The notes under the pieces: generated by a model
Databases searched by the model: none
What the model was told of the DNA's origin: nothing
The model's input: the letters and a program-made list of their open reading frames with translations, nothing else
Shown: positions 1 through 10,619 of the stretch, in pieces
Numbering within the stretch: the first letter of the stretch is position 1
Layout of the letters: each line of letters begins with the position of its first letter
Position numbers and translations under genes: made by a program
Assembly: GCA_963855995.1 (NCBI GenBank)
Contig: OY979726.1
Span: 3,498,501-3,562,500, forward strand
Direction of reading: 5' to 3'
Length of the DNA stretch: 64,000 bases
Origin: Muricea muricata
Lineage: Eukaryota > Cnidaria > Anthozoa > Malacalcyonacea > Plexauridae

Positions 1-230
1 CTCAGACAAATTTCCCAGCTGCTCCTCATGTGGTCAACAGTTGAGTTTCGTCAATGTCATTTTAACCAATAAGACACTAGAGTGGATGAGCTTTGACACT
101 TGATATATAATAATAGAGTTGCAAACTTATAAAATCTTGAAAGTTCTTTTTATATGATTGTTGGTTCCAGTTGACTGCAAGACACTTAAAAAAGTTTTGA
201 AAATTTCATTTATATATAGATAGGTATTAA

Positions 231-953
231 CTGGGGTTGGGTGATATTAAAAAAATCATCCAACGATTATTGCCAAGGAAAATATCATGATAATTGATAA
301 TTATATGATTAATATCACAATAAATGAAATTAAAACAATGATCATATTTTTCAAGTACAGTTAATATTAAGCTATGGTGAGCTTGTAAATACATGATCTC
401 ATTCAGTACTAGCGCTCCTAGCCAGCCTGGCAATTTAGTCCCGCTATGCAAATATTTTCATGTTCATTGACTGTGAAAACAACAATTTCTAAAGAAATGA
501 ATAATGATAATAACTTGAAAATAACTTGAAATTTGCATAGTGGGACTAAATTGCTGGGAGGCTGTGTCACTGATCTTATCAAAGACAAGTCAACACAAAT
601 GGAAGGAATATGATGGCTTTTTCTTGTGTAATATTTGCTGTTCATAACCATGAATTGTCTGTGCAGTGTGTACTGTTCAACTTTATTCCACGTTTTGTGG
701 AAGGAAAAGTAGATCAATTATTAAAATGTTGAAGTTTCAGCATTCTGTATAATTGGTGCCTTGCTAGATACACTTTCTGAGGGTACATTTGTTGCTGGAA
801 TGAAAAGATATCTTTTATTTCTCATCATGATAGTCATCATCAAGCATATGATGCCCATGATGTTTTCGACAAATCATGGCTCAAGTTTTTATCTTTGATA
901 TGATAATCGCATTTAAAATATTGTGACAAATCAAAAATATCGCCTAACCCTAG
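231..953. repeat. Inverted-repeat (MITE-like) element with a second one nested inside
   Basis: The left end reads CTGGGGTTGGGTGATATT and the right end, reverse complemented, reads CTAGGGTTAGGCGATATT, so the 723-bp block has related inverted ends. Inside it, 423-453 and 531-564 form a second inverted pair (core CAATTTAGTCCC with GCATAG), making a nested element of about 142 bp. A third related end is at about 1347-1366. No transposase reading frame is present, so this is probably a non-autonomous DNA transposon. The superfamily is not determined. Confidence 0.5.
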
Positions 954-2437
954 TATTACCATGACTCTTTAGCTACTTTTTGGTAACTTGAAAATTGAAA
1001 TGTCTCAAAATCAGTCGGCTTCAAAGTTCACACAAATGACCAAATACGTCTTTCATGAGGAAATCGAGTTGACTGTTTCTTCATATCTTTTGAAGGTGAG
1101 GCATCCACAGGTGTGATGGGCTGTTTTGTACTGAAATCTGTTGTTGTATCATTAGACATGAATCCAAACTACAAGTATGATAATAACCTTGCTAATGACA
1201 GACAGTAATATTAGGATCTTAACATTGGCTAGCTGACTGAGCTACTGGTGTAAATTCTGCAGCATAAGTTGGTTAGATATGGGATGAATTAGGCCTTCCT
1301 CCTTACACGTGTGTTGACCTTTCCTGCAGGGATGTGTACTAGGGTTGGGTGGTTTAGGGTAAAAATCAAAAACCATATGAAAAATTGAAAAAAAACCCAT
1401 TTTTGACACACACCCAATTAAAAAATGTGTCTAAATTTTTTGAAAAACGTTTTGTTGTATCTTTCTTCCCTCTGCCTCTTTGATTGGAACTGAAGTTCAA
1501 AGTTTTCTCCACGAAGCTTAAACTGTAAAATTCACAAGTGTTTTATGTCATGTCTCGCAGTAGTGTACATTAAGCTATTGCTAAAAATAGCTACATTGCT
1601 AGCTAGTTCCATTTAAGTTTGTACCCAAGTATCAAATGTCTTAACTGAAAATGACAACATTGGTTTCTATAAATATTGGACTTCTTGAATTGCTAGTCCC
1701 ATTTAAAAGTACACAAGGCCGGTCCAGATTTTGCGACGATACATTGAGGGAAAGATGTGAGGAATTTTGATGCACCCTCTGAATCTCTGATATAAGTGCA
1801 CGGCATTCTGACATCTATTATGTGCTTAGGCAAGGTGCATAAATGTTGTGCATGAGGAGGAGTTGAACCGTCTCTAGGGGCATACCGACCACATATTTGG
1901 TGGATAAAAACAAAGTTTCTGAAAAACAACACTCGTTGATTGGGAACTGTGAGTATTTAATTTATCAAAATAATTGATATGGCCAGTATTTGAAAAAGGT
2001 AGGGGTGGGGTAAGGGTGCTGGTATAGAATAAAAAAGTAAAAGGTTTACTTTTCTGTGAGTTATTATGGATCCAGTTGCTCCCCACATTCTTTGTCTGAA
2101 CCTTCATTACGATAACTGTACGGCGTTAGTACGGTTCATTTATCTTTATATGACCGTGGTCCTTGTTCTGCAGGGTGATGTGCTTGCATAATGTTCATCT
2201 CGTCCCAATATAAACGTCTACCCTAAAAAGTCAGTTAAGGTAAGATTTTCAAATTCTTTATTGGAGTAACAAACTGATAAAAAAGGATATAACAAAATGA
2301 TATGTGTAGCAGAAACTTAAGGGCCCAATCAAGGTGTATGTCTGATGTGTAACTACTGGTCAGGTTGAGTACAGGTCCCGAAATATCACAAACGATAGAG
2401 GAATTCAAGGACATGAACAGCGTAGTTTAGTTTGGTT
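954..2437. other. Non-coding stretch, nothing recognised
   Basis: No convincing exon, RNA gene or complete repeat could be supported here. A lone copy of the 231-953 element end lies near 1347. Open frames are short and look like chance. Confidence 0.4.
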
Positions 2438-2551
2438 CTATTCTAGAGCACCGCTAAGACTCCAACGTATAAGCGCAGACAGTGCGTCGTGCATCTCCTT
2501 TACCTCAACGGCCAAATGTTTCTGCGCCGATACGTTTGTGTCGTAGCTGTC
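2438..2551 (-). CDS. Possible terminal exon of an unknown gene
   Basis: Reading on the minus strand from an AG at 2552-2553, 37 codons are open and end in TAG at 2438-2440. The peptide begins DSYDTNVSAQKH and contains an amphipathic run EVKEMHDALSALIRW. It joins in phase to the candidate exon at 2854-2937. The acceptor has a poor pyrimidine tract and I do not recognise the family, so this is a lead and not a firm gene. Its upstream exons would lie beyond the BEL insertion. Confidence 0.25.
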   Translation of the reverse strand, partial: DSYDTNVSAQKHLAVEVKEMHDALSALIRWSLSGALE

Positions 2552-2853
2552 CTTTCCTCGTCAAAGCACTGGTTAAAACATCGATACGCGGTAACTATTC
2601 ATGGCTCTCTAGACGACAGGACAGTGGGTGGCAAATCAGGATAGGGATCTTGAATCGCTGATGCTATGTGACACAGGGATAGCAGATAAACGTAGGTTTG
2701 CCCAAGCCTAGCATGTTGCTGGATTCTGTCCACGTGTTGTGGTGAAGACTTTCACAAAATGAACGGCCTCTAGGATATGGATCGGGTTTTGTAATAGAAA
2801 AGCATTTGAAGTCCCCCCCCCCCAATCCCACTAGATTGCGACGTCACTGGGAC

Positions 2854-2937
2854 CTGAAGCTCCACTGCTCTCCTCTCTCTCCACGCGTTCAGTAGCTGTA
2901 ATACCACCTCTTCGTTCAAAGGTAAAGCAAGAATTTT
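2854..2937 (-). CDS. Possible internal exon of an unknown gene
   Basis: A minus-strand frame is open from 2937 and contains LNEEVVLQLLNAWRERR, a helix-like segment. It is followed by a possible donor CAG|GTCCCA at 2852-2854. Joined to 2438-2551 it stays in frame to a stop. The acceptor is not clear. The BEL element starts 30 bp upstream in the direction of transcription. Function is unknown and the call is weak. Confidence 0.22.
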
Positions 2938-2966
2938 TCATGAACGTGGAAACGAATGCCTACCAT

Positions 2967-3401
2967 TGGATTCTCAGGGTAGCAACAGTTTCGCAAGACA
3001 CGGAATCGTATAACTCACATTAAGGTTTTGTGCTTTATTTCGAATAATTTCTTAATGTTTTCTGTTCGATCTAATAAATAAATGTGAAGGATAATGAATA
3101 TAATTGTGCAATGAAAATTATGAGTTTGAATATACCTGTGCGTAAATCTTTCGGTGTCTCAAATTGAATTATAACTAACTTACTTCTTTGCCGGGTCTTT
3201 ACGATCTACAAATCAATACTTTTGTCCAGGTTAGCAACAGATAAAACTCTTTCATAAATCCAGGTTAGCATGCATGTGCGTTTTGTCTTAACAACATTAA
3301 GTGCGTCAAATTACAGTGCAAATGTCAATCATTCCCTAATTAAATCATGTGTTACCTATTAATAAATTCACTATTATAATATGAAGTATCTCAACGGTCC
3401 A
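2967..3401 (-). repeat. 3' LTR of the BEL/Pao element
   Basis: 435 bp, TGGATTCTCAGG to ACGGTCCA, aligned over its whole length to 8912-9346 with two substitutions. Confidence 0.95.
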
Positions 3402-3415
3402 TCCTCCGCCCCCAT
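3402..3415 (-). other. Polypurine tract of the BEL/Pao element
   Basis: Immediately upstream of the 3' LTR, the element strand reads ATGGGGGCGGAGGA, which is purine-rich and correctly placed to prime plus-strand DNA synthesis. Confidence 0.6.
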
Positions 3416-3506
3416 AAGGGACTGTTCCTTATCATTCCTTTTGCTCTACCGCCTCTACGTCCTCTGCTGGTTGAATCACTGCAATCTTTGTTACAGGTCT
3501 CGCGTA

Positions 3507-6500
3507 TTATCCCGTCGCCGTCTTTACCTTGATGTTCCGAACTTTCCCGTCTTTTCCCGGATAGACTTCGATTACACGACCGACAATCCACTTTCCTCGT
3601 ACTGCGTTACTGTCCGCCACGATCACTACGTCACTCACTCGCACGTTTCGTTTCTCTACGTTCCATTTTCTACGGGACACAAGCAACGGGAATACATCTC
3701 TCGTCCATCTTCTCCAAAAGGATCCTACAATCTTCTGTACAAACTCGACTCTTCGTCTGGGATTTCTCGTTTCTTCAAATGGGCCTTGTGGTACTTGAGG
3801 GGATGCCCTACCTAGTAACATATCGTTGGGGCATAGATAGGAGCCGTCATCGGGATCGTTTGGCGGTCGTCCAATTGGTCTTTGGTTGACTAGGTTCGCC
3901 ACTTCCAGTAAACAAGTGTACAGTTCAAATGGAGTTAGTACATGCTCACCAACTGCTCTCTTCAGGGCTCGTTTACAACTCTTCACTAATGCTTCGGCGC
4001 ATCCGTTCTGATGTGGGGCTGCTGGCGTGATAAACCTCCATTTGATTCCTCGTTCTCCACAGTAATCCTTTAATTTCTTCTTGTCAATCCCTTGAATCAT
4101 TTGGCGCAGGTCAGTTAACGCACCAACAAACTGAGTGCCATTATCACTTAGGATCTCTGCCGGATATCCACGTATTGAAAAGAACCTTCGCAATGACTGA
4201 ATAAACTCCATCGCCGAACAATCTGTGGCGACCTCAAGATGGACAGCTCTGGTGTTTAGACAAGTGAAAATCACACCGTAATACTTGGTGGTCTTGTTCC
4301 GCCCGACTTTCACTATCAATGGTCCAAAGTAATCGCACGACGTGTAGTGGAATGGTGGGGAATGGGGCTGCAATCGCTGTCGAGGCAGATGGGCCATTAC
4401 TTGCGTCTCAGTCATAGGATTTGCTCTACGACACGTTACACAGTTCGACTTAATGGTCTTCGCTAGATCGTGTACTCGCACAATCCAATACATTCTCCTG
4501 ATTTTTGCTACTGTGGTTGCCACACCAGTATGACCTTTCTGATGAACTTCTTCCGTTATTAACTTGGAAATTCGGTGCCCATATGGCAGGAGAGCTGGGT
4601 GCCGTGTTTCATAAGAAACTAATGCGTTGTCAATCCTTCCACCAACTCTGAAAATTCCGTCTTTATCTTTAAATGGACTCAACATCTTCAGCTCTTTGGC
4701 TTTCACTCTGGCTTCAAGACCGTTCTGGGCTTTCTTGATCCAAAATTCTTGACTCTGTTCTAATTCTTGTGGTGTCAGGGATTCTCCTCCTACACTACTG
4801 TCCTCCGTGGGCATCTCTGGTAACTTCGTTTCACTCTGTTCAGGTTCTTGCGGTGTCAACGGTTCTCTTCCTACAATTCTGCTTTTCGCGGGTATCTCCA
4901 GTAACTTCTTTTTCATCCTTAGGACCCAGGCTGTAACTCGTACAAGTCTTCTCCAACTTGAAAACCTTTCGCAATCGATTGCGCACGTTGTAGTTACCGT
5001 TGTTACAGTTCCGACTACTTCCGTCTTTCTGCACTCCTTTTCCACTTCCTCTTGGTTCGGTTCGGTGTTCTCGATTGGCCAACTTTCCTTCGGTAATTTC
5101 AGGAACTCAGGACCGTTCTTCCATCGTTTTGATAGTTCAGCAACAGATATACCTCTGGATACATCGTCAGCGACATTGTGCGCGGAAGGAATGTGTTTCC
5201 ACTGGGCCGGTTGGATGTTACTCTGTATCTCTCCGACACGACTTGAAACAAACGGTTTTAGTCTTCTACCTTGATTCCGGATCCACGCTAGGACAATCTC
5301 GCTATCTTTGAACAGTATACTTTCTTGCAAAGGGATACGGACTTCATTCTCTATGGACTTGCATAATCTGCTAGCCAAAACTGCTGCTTGTAATTCAAGT
5401 CGGGGGATAGCCAGTTCTTTCAAAGGAGCCACTCGTGATTTTGCTGCGACGAATCTAACATTAACTGCTCCAGTCGACTCTTCACTTCGGAGGTATGCAC
5501 ATGTTCCAAAGGCTCCACGCGACGCATCAGCAAAGACACACAGGATTGGTGAGTCTACGGTCTCGGCTGGACATATACATCTATCTAGCCATACGCTGTT
5601 CAACTGCTGCATCTCTGTAAAATAGGCTTGCCATTTCGTTTCAACATTTGGTGACAGCTCATCATCCCAGTCAAGACCTTCTTTCCATAAATCTTGCAAA
5701 CCTATCTTCGCTCTTACCAGATAAGGAGCTGCAAAGCCTATTGGATCATAGATTCTGGCGACTTGGCTGAGGATATTTCTCTTAGTTAACTTGGATTGCT
5801 GGGAGACCTTGACTTCTACCTTGTACTTGAGTACGTCATCTTTATTGTTCCAAGCTAGACCTGGCACTTTTGCATCCTGCTTTTCTTGAGGAACGTTGAT
5901 CTCTTCTGTTTCTTTCCGGTTGTTCTCTGGGATTAATTCAGCGTTAGACGTCCATCCTTTTACTTGGAATCCACCTTTCTCGAGGATACCATCAATTTCA
6001 ACTGTTAATTCTGTTGCTTCGTTATTGGTTTGGACCGAATCAAGAATATCATCCATGTACGAATTGTCCTTAATCGTTTGTGCTGCTCTCGGACTATCAG
6101 ACTCTCCTTCTTCTGCTGTTTTTCGTAATGCGCCTTGCGCCATCGCTGGTGCGGGCTTATCTCCAAACGTAAGGACGTTCATGACATAAGTGTCCGGTGG
6201 CCTATCAACCTCCAAATTCCTCCACAGGAATCGATGTACATGCTGGTCTTTCAGAGGGATAAGGACTCGGTGGTACATTTTTGAAATATCAGCCGTGATA
6301 GCGACTTTATTCTCCCTGAAACGAAGGATAACTCCAAACAGACCATTGAGAAGATCTAGACCCTTTTGCCAATAGTCGTTTAGTCGATGGCCTTGATACA
6401 TAGATGAAGAGTTGAACACGATTCGGACTGGGGTACTCGTGCTATCAGGTCTCAATACAGCATGGTGAGATATGTAGTGGACTGGTCCCTTGTACTCTTT

Positions 6501-7154
6501 AATCTCTTCATCAGACAACTTACGCGAGAAGTTCATTTCCTCCATCTCTTTCATCTTGTCGTTATATGCTGTTGCTTGCTGAGGGCTTTTCAGTAGTCGT
6601 CGTTCTGTTGATTCCAGGCGTTTTACAGCTTGACTCTTGTTGTCTGGCAGGTTTTGAGGATCTCTTTTCCATGGATATGGGATCAACCACTGGTCTCCTA
6701 CCTTTCGAGCAGAATTTTCAATGATTCGTTGTTCCTCTCTTTCTACCTGGCTCTGCTTATCTGCTTCACATGTACATGGCTTCACGGTGACCCCCATCGC
6801 TTCAGTTGTCCAGAAGTCAGACAGATCTACAGGCTCCGAATATCTCACGTGTAGGACAGTTGTCGTTAAATTGTCCACATTTTCAGTTGATGAACCAAAT
6901 ATGACCCATCCTAACGGTGACTTTCTCGCGATCATTTGCTCGACCTGCTTTGTCTGTCCGGTATGCATGTGTGCGTGATCGATGCCAATGAGCAAATCGA
7001 CTTGCCCCTTTCCACGTTTGACTTGATCTTTTGGAAGCCCAAGTTTCTGAATAATGCTGGCTGTTTGAATTCCTTTTACATCCTCACTTATACATGGTAT
7101 ACCAATTGCCGTAACTGAATATTTCTTCCAATTACCGATTCTGCTTACTGGAAC
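3507..7154 (-). CDS. pol: BEL/Pao pol polyprotein (protease end, RT, RNase H, integrase)
   Basis: This frame is open from 7154, where it overlaps the end of gag in the +1 frame, to the stop at 3507. No ATG lies near its start, so it is probably expressed by +1 frameshifting, unless a 1-bp insertion broke a single gag-pol frame. Counting from the TTG at 6995: the end of the protease domain lies before about residue 40; RT has TADIS at 235-239 and the YMDD catalytic motif at 313-316; RNase H has FADAS at 488-492; the integrase zinc finger uses H818, H822, C852 and C855; and the DDE core is D888, D951, E1001. A DUF5641-like tail follows. There are no internal stops in 1162 codons, so the enzyme looks intact. 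Residues about 709-748 hold a tandem duplicate of a PLTPQEPEQS-type segment between RNase H and integrase. Confidence 0.93.
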   Translation of the reverse strand, partial: VPVSRIGNWKKYSVTAIGIPCISEDVKGIQTASIIQKLGLPKDQVKRGKGQVDLLIGIDHAHMHTGQTKQVEQMIARKSPLGWVIFGSSTENVDNLTTTVLHVRYSEPVDLSDFWTTEAMGVTVKPCTCEADKQSQVEREEQRIIENSARKVGDQWLIPYPWKRDPQNLPDNKSQAVKRLESTERRLLKSPQQATAYNDKMKEMEEMNFSRKLSDEEIKEYKGPVHYISHHAVLRPDSTSTPVRIVFNSSSMYQGHRLNDYWQKGLDLLNGLFGVILRFRENKVAITADISKMYHRVLIPLKDQHVHRFLWRNLEVDRPPDTYVMNVLTFGDKPAPAMAQGALRKTAEEGESDSPRAAQTIKDNSYMDDILDSVQTNNEATELTVEIDGILEKGGFQVKGWTSNAELIPENNRKETEEINVPQEKQDAKVPGLAWNNKDDVLKYKVEVKVSQQSKLTKRNILSQVARIYDPIGFAAPYLVRAKIGLQDLWKEGLDWDDELSPNVETKWQAYFTEMQQLNSVWLDRCICPAETVDSPILCVFADASRGAFGTCAYLRSEESTGAVNVRFVAAKSRVAPLKELAIPRLELQAAVLASRLCKSIENEVRIPLQESILFKDSEIVLAWIRNQGRRLKPFVSSRVGEIQSNIQPAQWKHIPSAHNVADDVSRGISVAELSKRWKNGPEFLKLPKESWPIENTEPNQEEVEKECRKTEVVGTVTTVTTTCAIDCERFSSWRRLVRVTAWVLRMKKKLLEIPAKSRIVGREPLTPQEPEQSETKLPEMPTEDSSVGGESLTPQELEQSQEFWIKKAQNGLEARVKAKELKMLSPFKDKDGIFRVGGRIDNALVSYETRHPALLPYGHRISKLITEEVHQKGHTGVATTVAKIRRMYWIVRVHDLAKTIKSNCVTCRRANPMTETQVMAHLPRQRLQPHSPPFHYTSCDYFGPLIVKVGRNKTTKYYGVIFTCLNTRAVHLEVATDCSAMEFIQSLRRFFSIRGYPAEILSDNGTQFVGALTDLRQMIQGIDKKKLKDYCGERGIKWRFITPAAPHQNGCAEALVKSCKRALKRAVGEHVLTPFELYTCLLEVANLVNQRPIGRPPNDPDDGSYLCPNDMLLGRASPQVPQGPFEETRNPRRRVEFVQKIVGSFWRRWTRDVFPLLVSRRKWNVEKRNVRVSDVVIVADSNAVRGKWIVGRVIEVYPGKDGKVRNIKVKTATG

Positions 7155-8862
7155 TTTTATAACTCTTTGCGCGGATTAATTCTTCTTCGCCTCCTACTTT
7201 CACAATGTTCACCGATACGTCTCTTCCTTTCAATCCAAGGCTGTCTGCTGTCTCCGTTCGAATTAAACTTATCTGAGCTCCAGAGTCCAGAAGAACATTA
7301 CCACGTTTGTATAAACCATTTAATCCACTAAGGTTGGCTGTAATCACTGGCAGCAGGGAATCTTTCTGGCTGTTTACTGACGCAAGGGAAACACCAACTT
7401 TATTAGATTTATGCAGCAAGGGATGGTGAGTTGAGGTACACTGGTTTCCGTTTTCAATCTTGTCGCACTGCTTTCGTCGGCTGCAGTTGGCTTGGCGATG
7501 GTCTCTACCTGCTTTCTTTAGACAGCTAAAGCACACGTGATTCTCCTTCGCAGCCTGTAGTCGCTCGTCAAACGTCATAGTCGCAAATTTTTGACACTGA
7601 TCAGGCCAATGACTTGAGTCCTTGCACAGCCAACATTTGTTTCGGTTCTTCTCGAGAATGTTGCCATTTACTTGATTAATTTTACGTCGAGTCGGTAAAC
7701 CACCACTCCTAACAGGAGCGGTCGCGCGCATTCGGGACTTCATCTCGCTCGTCATCCAGTTCATTAATGCGCTCAGTGTAGCCGATTTTTTCTCTCTCTC
7801 CAAATCTCTTGACCATACCTTACGATCATCTGCGCACATCTTTTGTTCAATTATGGACAACATATGACTGTTGTCCATGTCGCTCGGGAGTCCCACTTCC
7901 TTCAGCGTGTTATAGCACCGTCTCACCAGATGAACTAAGTCGCAAAAACGTACATCTTCCCCCTCTTCTAACGCTTTGAATTTAACTATGTCCTGCGTAA
8001 TTGTGTCCGAAACAAACCTTGGGTCCCCATATATCGCGTCTAGATACTCCCAGGCCGCATCATAGTCGGCACCAATCCCCTTTATCAGTTCAAGTGGCTT
8101 TTCTTTCAAACAAGTCCGAAGCAATGTTATTGAATCTCTTTTCGTATATCTTGACTCAATTGCGTGCTTAAAATCTGCGCGGAAAATCATATATTCACGC
8201 ACGTCACCCGAGAATTTTGGTAATTTTGGCTTTTCCATTCGGAGCCCGCAGGGAGGCAAATTTTGTACAGTTCCTATTTCGCTATTAACTTCAGTTTGCG
8301 ATGCGATTTGATTCGAAGATTGTTCACTATTACTTGGATTGTTTTGTGTTAGGTTGTTGACAGATTCATCAGAAGTTTCCGTGATAGTAATAGAATTTGC
8401 CGGGGGACTGTCAATCACGACTTCGCTCGCGCTTGGTTGGATTTCCTCAGTAACTATGGGGCTCGTATTACTGACACTGTCTGAGCTTTGCATTCCGATC
8501 ATTCCTGAGGAAAGTTGCTCGTTTTTGCTAGGATGTTCTTTATAATTTTTTGCTGAAACTTGTTCTACATAGCATTTTGCATCAATATCAAGCTTTAAAA
8601 AGTAACTTTGACATTCGTTCAACCATTGTTCTTCAGTTTCAAACTGTTCGTCGTCGACAATCAAGTTGGCATATATCTCATGTTTTTCCACGACATTGTC
8701 AAATGCGTGATTTACTTTAGTAAGGTAATCTCTTACCTCGTCTGCCGGTCTTTCGTTTTCATACAGATGCTTCAACGCATTTCCCAATCTGGTCAAGGAC
8801 GCTTTCGCGGCTCGGCGCTGTATCTTTGCGGTCTTCAGCGCTTCGTCTGTGTCTACACTCAT
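7132..8862 (-). CDS. gag: BEL/Pao gag with N-terminal part of the protease
   Basis: 576 codons from an ATG at 8862, 50 nt inside the 5' LTR, to TAA at 7132. The N-terminal helical region followed by FSGDVREYMIFRADF (about 217-231) matches the DUF1759 gag type of BEL/Pao. There are two zinc knuckles: CX2CX4HX4C at 410-423, and CX2CX7HX4C at about 444-460. After them comes a retropepsin-type motif LLDSGAQIS with the catalytic Asp at 526. The frame ends shortly after, while the +1 frame continues the protease. The likely shift point is an A4 run at 7155-7158. Confidence 0.92.
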   Translation of the reverse strand: MSVDTDEALKTAKIQRRAAKASLTRLGNALKHLYENERPADEVRDYLTKVNHAFDNVVEKHEIYANLIVDDEQFETEEQWLNECQSYFLKLDIDAKCYVEQVSAKNYKEHPSKNEQLSSGMIGMQSSDSVSNTSPIVTEEIQPSASEVVIDSPPANSITITETSDESVNNLTQNNPSNSEQSSNQIASQTEVNSEIGTVQNLPPCGLRMEKPKLPKFSGDVREYMIFRADFKHAIESRYTKRDSITLLRTCLKEKPLELIKGIGADYDAAWEYLDAIYGDPRFVSDTITQDIVKFKALEEGEDVRFCDLVHLVRRCYNTLKEVGLPSDMDNSHMLSIIEQKMCADDRKVWSRDLEREKKSATLSALMNWMTSEMKSRMRATAPVRSGGLPTRRKINQVNGNILEKNRNKCWLCKDSSHWPDQCQKFATMTFDERLQAAKENHVCFSCLKKAGRDHRQANCSRRKQCDKIENGNQCTSTHHPLLHKSNKVGVSLASVNSQKDSLLPVITANLSGLNGLYKRGNVLLDSGAQISLIRTETADSLGLKGRDVSVNIVKVGGEEELIRAKSYKSSSKQNR

Positions 8863-8911
8863 ATTTTACAGGATATCCACGCATATAATAATCTCCAGAA
8901 ATCGAATGTTG

Positions 8912-9346
8912 TGGATTCTCAGGGTAGCAACAGTTTCGCAAGACACGGAATCGTATAACTCACATTAAGGTTTTGTGCTTTATTTCGAATAATTTCTTAA
9001 TGTTTTCTATTCGATCTAATAAATAAATGTGAAGGATAATGAATATAATTGTGCAATGAAAATTATGAGTTTGAATATACCTGTGCGTAAATCTTTCGGT
9101 GTCTTAAATTGAATTATAACTAACTTACTTCTTTGCCGGGTCTTTACGATCTACAAATCAATACTTTTGTCCAGGTTAGCAACAGATAAAACTCTTTCAT
9201 AAATCCAGGTTAGCATGCATGTGCGTTTTGTCTTAACAACATTAAGTGCGTCAAATTACAGTGCAAATGTCAATCATTCCCTAATTAAATCATGTGTTAC
9301 CTATTAATAAATTCACTATTATAATATGAAGTATCTCAACGGTCCA
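8912..9346 (-). repeat. 5' LTR of the BEL/Pao element
   Basis: 435 bp and a near-perfect match to 2967-3401 (two substitutions). It should carry the element promoter. The gag ATG lies 50 nt downstream of it. Confidence 0.95.
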
Positions 9347-10585
9347 ACCATCACTCCACTGCTTCATCAACTAGTGATATCATAAGATCGTATCTCTGAA
9401 ACGGACAGCAAATCTTTTGGAGCCATTTTCCCTTCCGGACCTTTTGTCCGGTAAATAACATACAACGTAACTAATAAAATTTCTTTCATAAGGCTTGGTG
9501 GCTTTATTAAGAGTTATATGTTGGGCTGTTTTATTGAGAAAATGCCTCTGAAGGGAACCTGACTAGGTTTCATTAGGCCTCGTTAGCTTTCATTTTCAAT
9601 TCCTGAAGCAAAATAGATGTGCACCATTTGATATATACTAACTATACTAGATATTGGTGTTACCATGCGTATACCAAACCTAAGGGGTTAAACACCTTTA
9701 CTTTTTTGAAACATTGTCGACGAAAAAAACCTAAGGGGTTAAAGGACAACAGCAACAAAAAATTCTTTGCTCATTTAAAAGAGAAAAACGTATGTAATAA
9801 AATAATAGGCTATGTAATAAAATAATACAATGTTACTGATAAAATTTCTTTTATAAGGCTTGATGGCCTTATTAAGACTTGTATGTTGGGCTCTTTAATG
9901 GAAAAACTGGGATCGCCACCAACCTATATACTAACAGGCTTTGTGAGTGGTAGAGGACAATAAACTGCAGAAATTGACTTTCTAAGGCACGAATCATGGC
10001 ATTTACCCTAAAAAGTTTTTAACAAAATAGACTGGCCCTGGAGGGGACCTATTAAATTAGGTTTCCAGGTTCAATTCCTGGAGCAATATAAATATGCACT
10101 AACGGATGGCTACAGGCGTGACAATACTCTATATGGTAAGGTTAACTATAACTATATAGTAACTATATAAACTAAGTATACTATATATGGATGTTACCTA
10201 AATATACCTTAGTGTATAGTTAGTGAACTTATTGAACCGGCTATATAGTTTAATATGCTAGCAAATATGTTTAATTTTCTCTTTATGATAGATGATTGGA
10301 TATGAGTGGGCTTGTTAGCCACTGGACCGACGTGAAGTTTCATGAAGAGAAAATGCGAACCAGATGAAACGATAAACAGCATAATGAAACGAGACCAAAC
10401 GAAGCCACGACGAACGAAATGTAGAGTAAAAGTAACTTTGTTGGTTTTATGTATTCATTTCCATTTTCTTTGTCAGTTCAGCTTTCGTTTCAATGCCGGT
10501 AGTTACAGTCAAAAGCACACAAAAACATAGGGGGTACATTACTATATTTTCCGCTATGTTTTCTTGTCACGACCGTGTTTTGTCT

Positions 10586-10619
10586 GTAATGTAATGTAAT
10601 GTAATGTAACGTAATGTTA
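10586..10619. repeat. (GTAAT)n microsatellite
   Basis: About six tandem pentamers of the GTAAT type with one substitution, inside the left arm of the palindromic region. Confidence 0.6.

Larger units (their letters stand above)
2967..9346 (-). mobile_element. Complete BEL/Pao LTR retrotransposon
   Basis: The 6.38-kb element lies on the minus strand. It has two 435-bp LTRs (3' LTR 2967-3401, 5' LTR 8912-9346), each starting TG and ending CA, and is flanked by the 5-bp duplication ACCAT (2962-2966 and 9347-9351). I count two substitutions between the LTRs, so the insertion is young. Between the LTRs lie a gag frame with CCHC knuckles and the start of an aspartic protease, then a long pol frame with RT, RNase H, zinc-binding integrase and a C-terminal DUF5641-like tail. 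This RT-RH-IN order and a DUF1759/DUF1758-type gag-protease are typical of BEL/Pao. No envelope frame is seen. A primer binding site could not be assigned: the first TGG is about 15 nt past the 5' LTR. Confidence 0.95.

Noticed and set aside
4807-5274. Plus-strand frames over the BEL pol region
   Set aside because: Shadows of the minus-strand pol frame, which carries all family motifs.
2967-9346. Retrovirus with an envelope gene
   Set aside because: Only gag and pol are present. There is no frame between the integrase tail and the 3' LTR that could encode an envelope.
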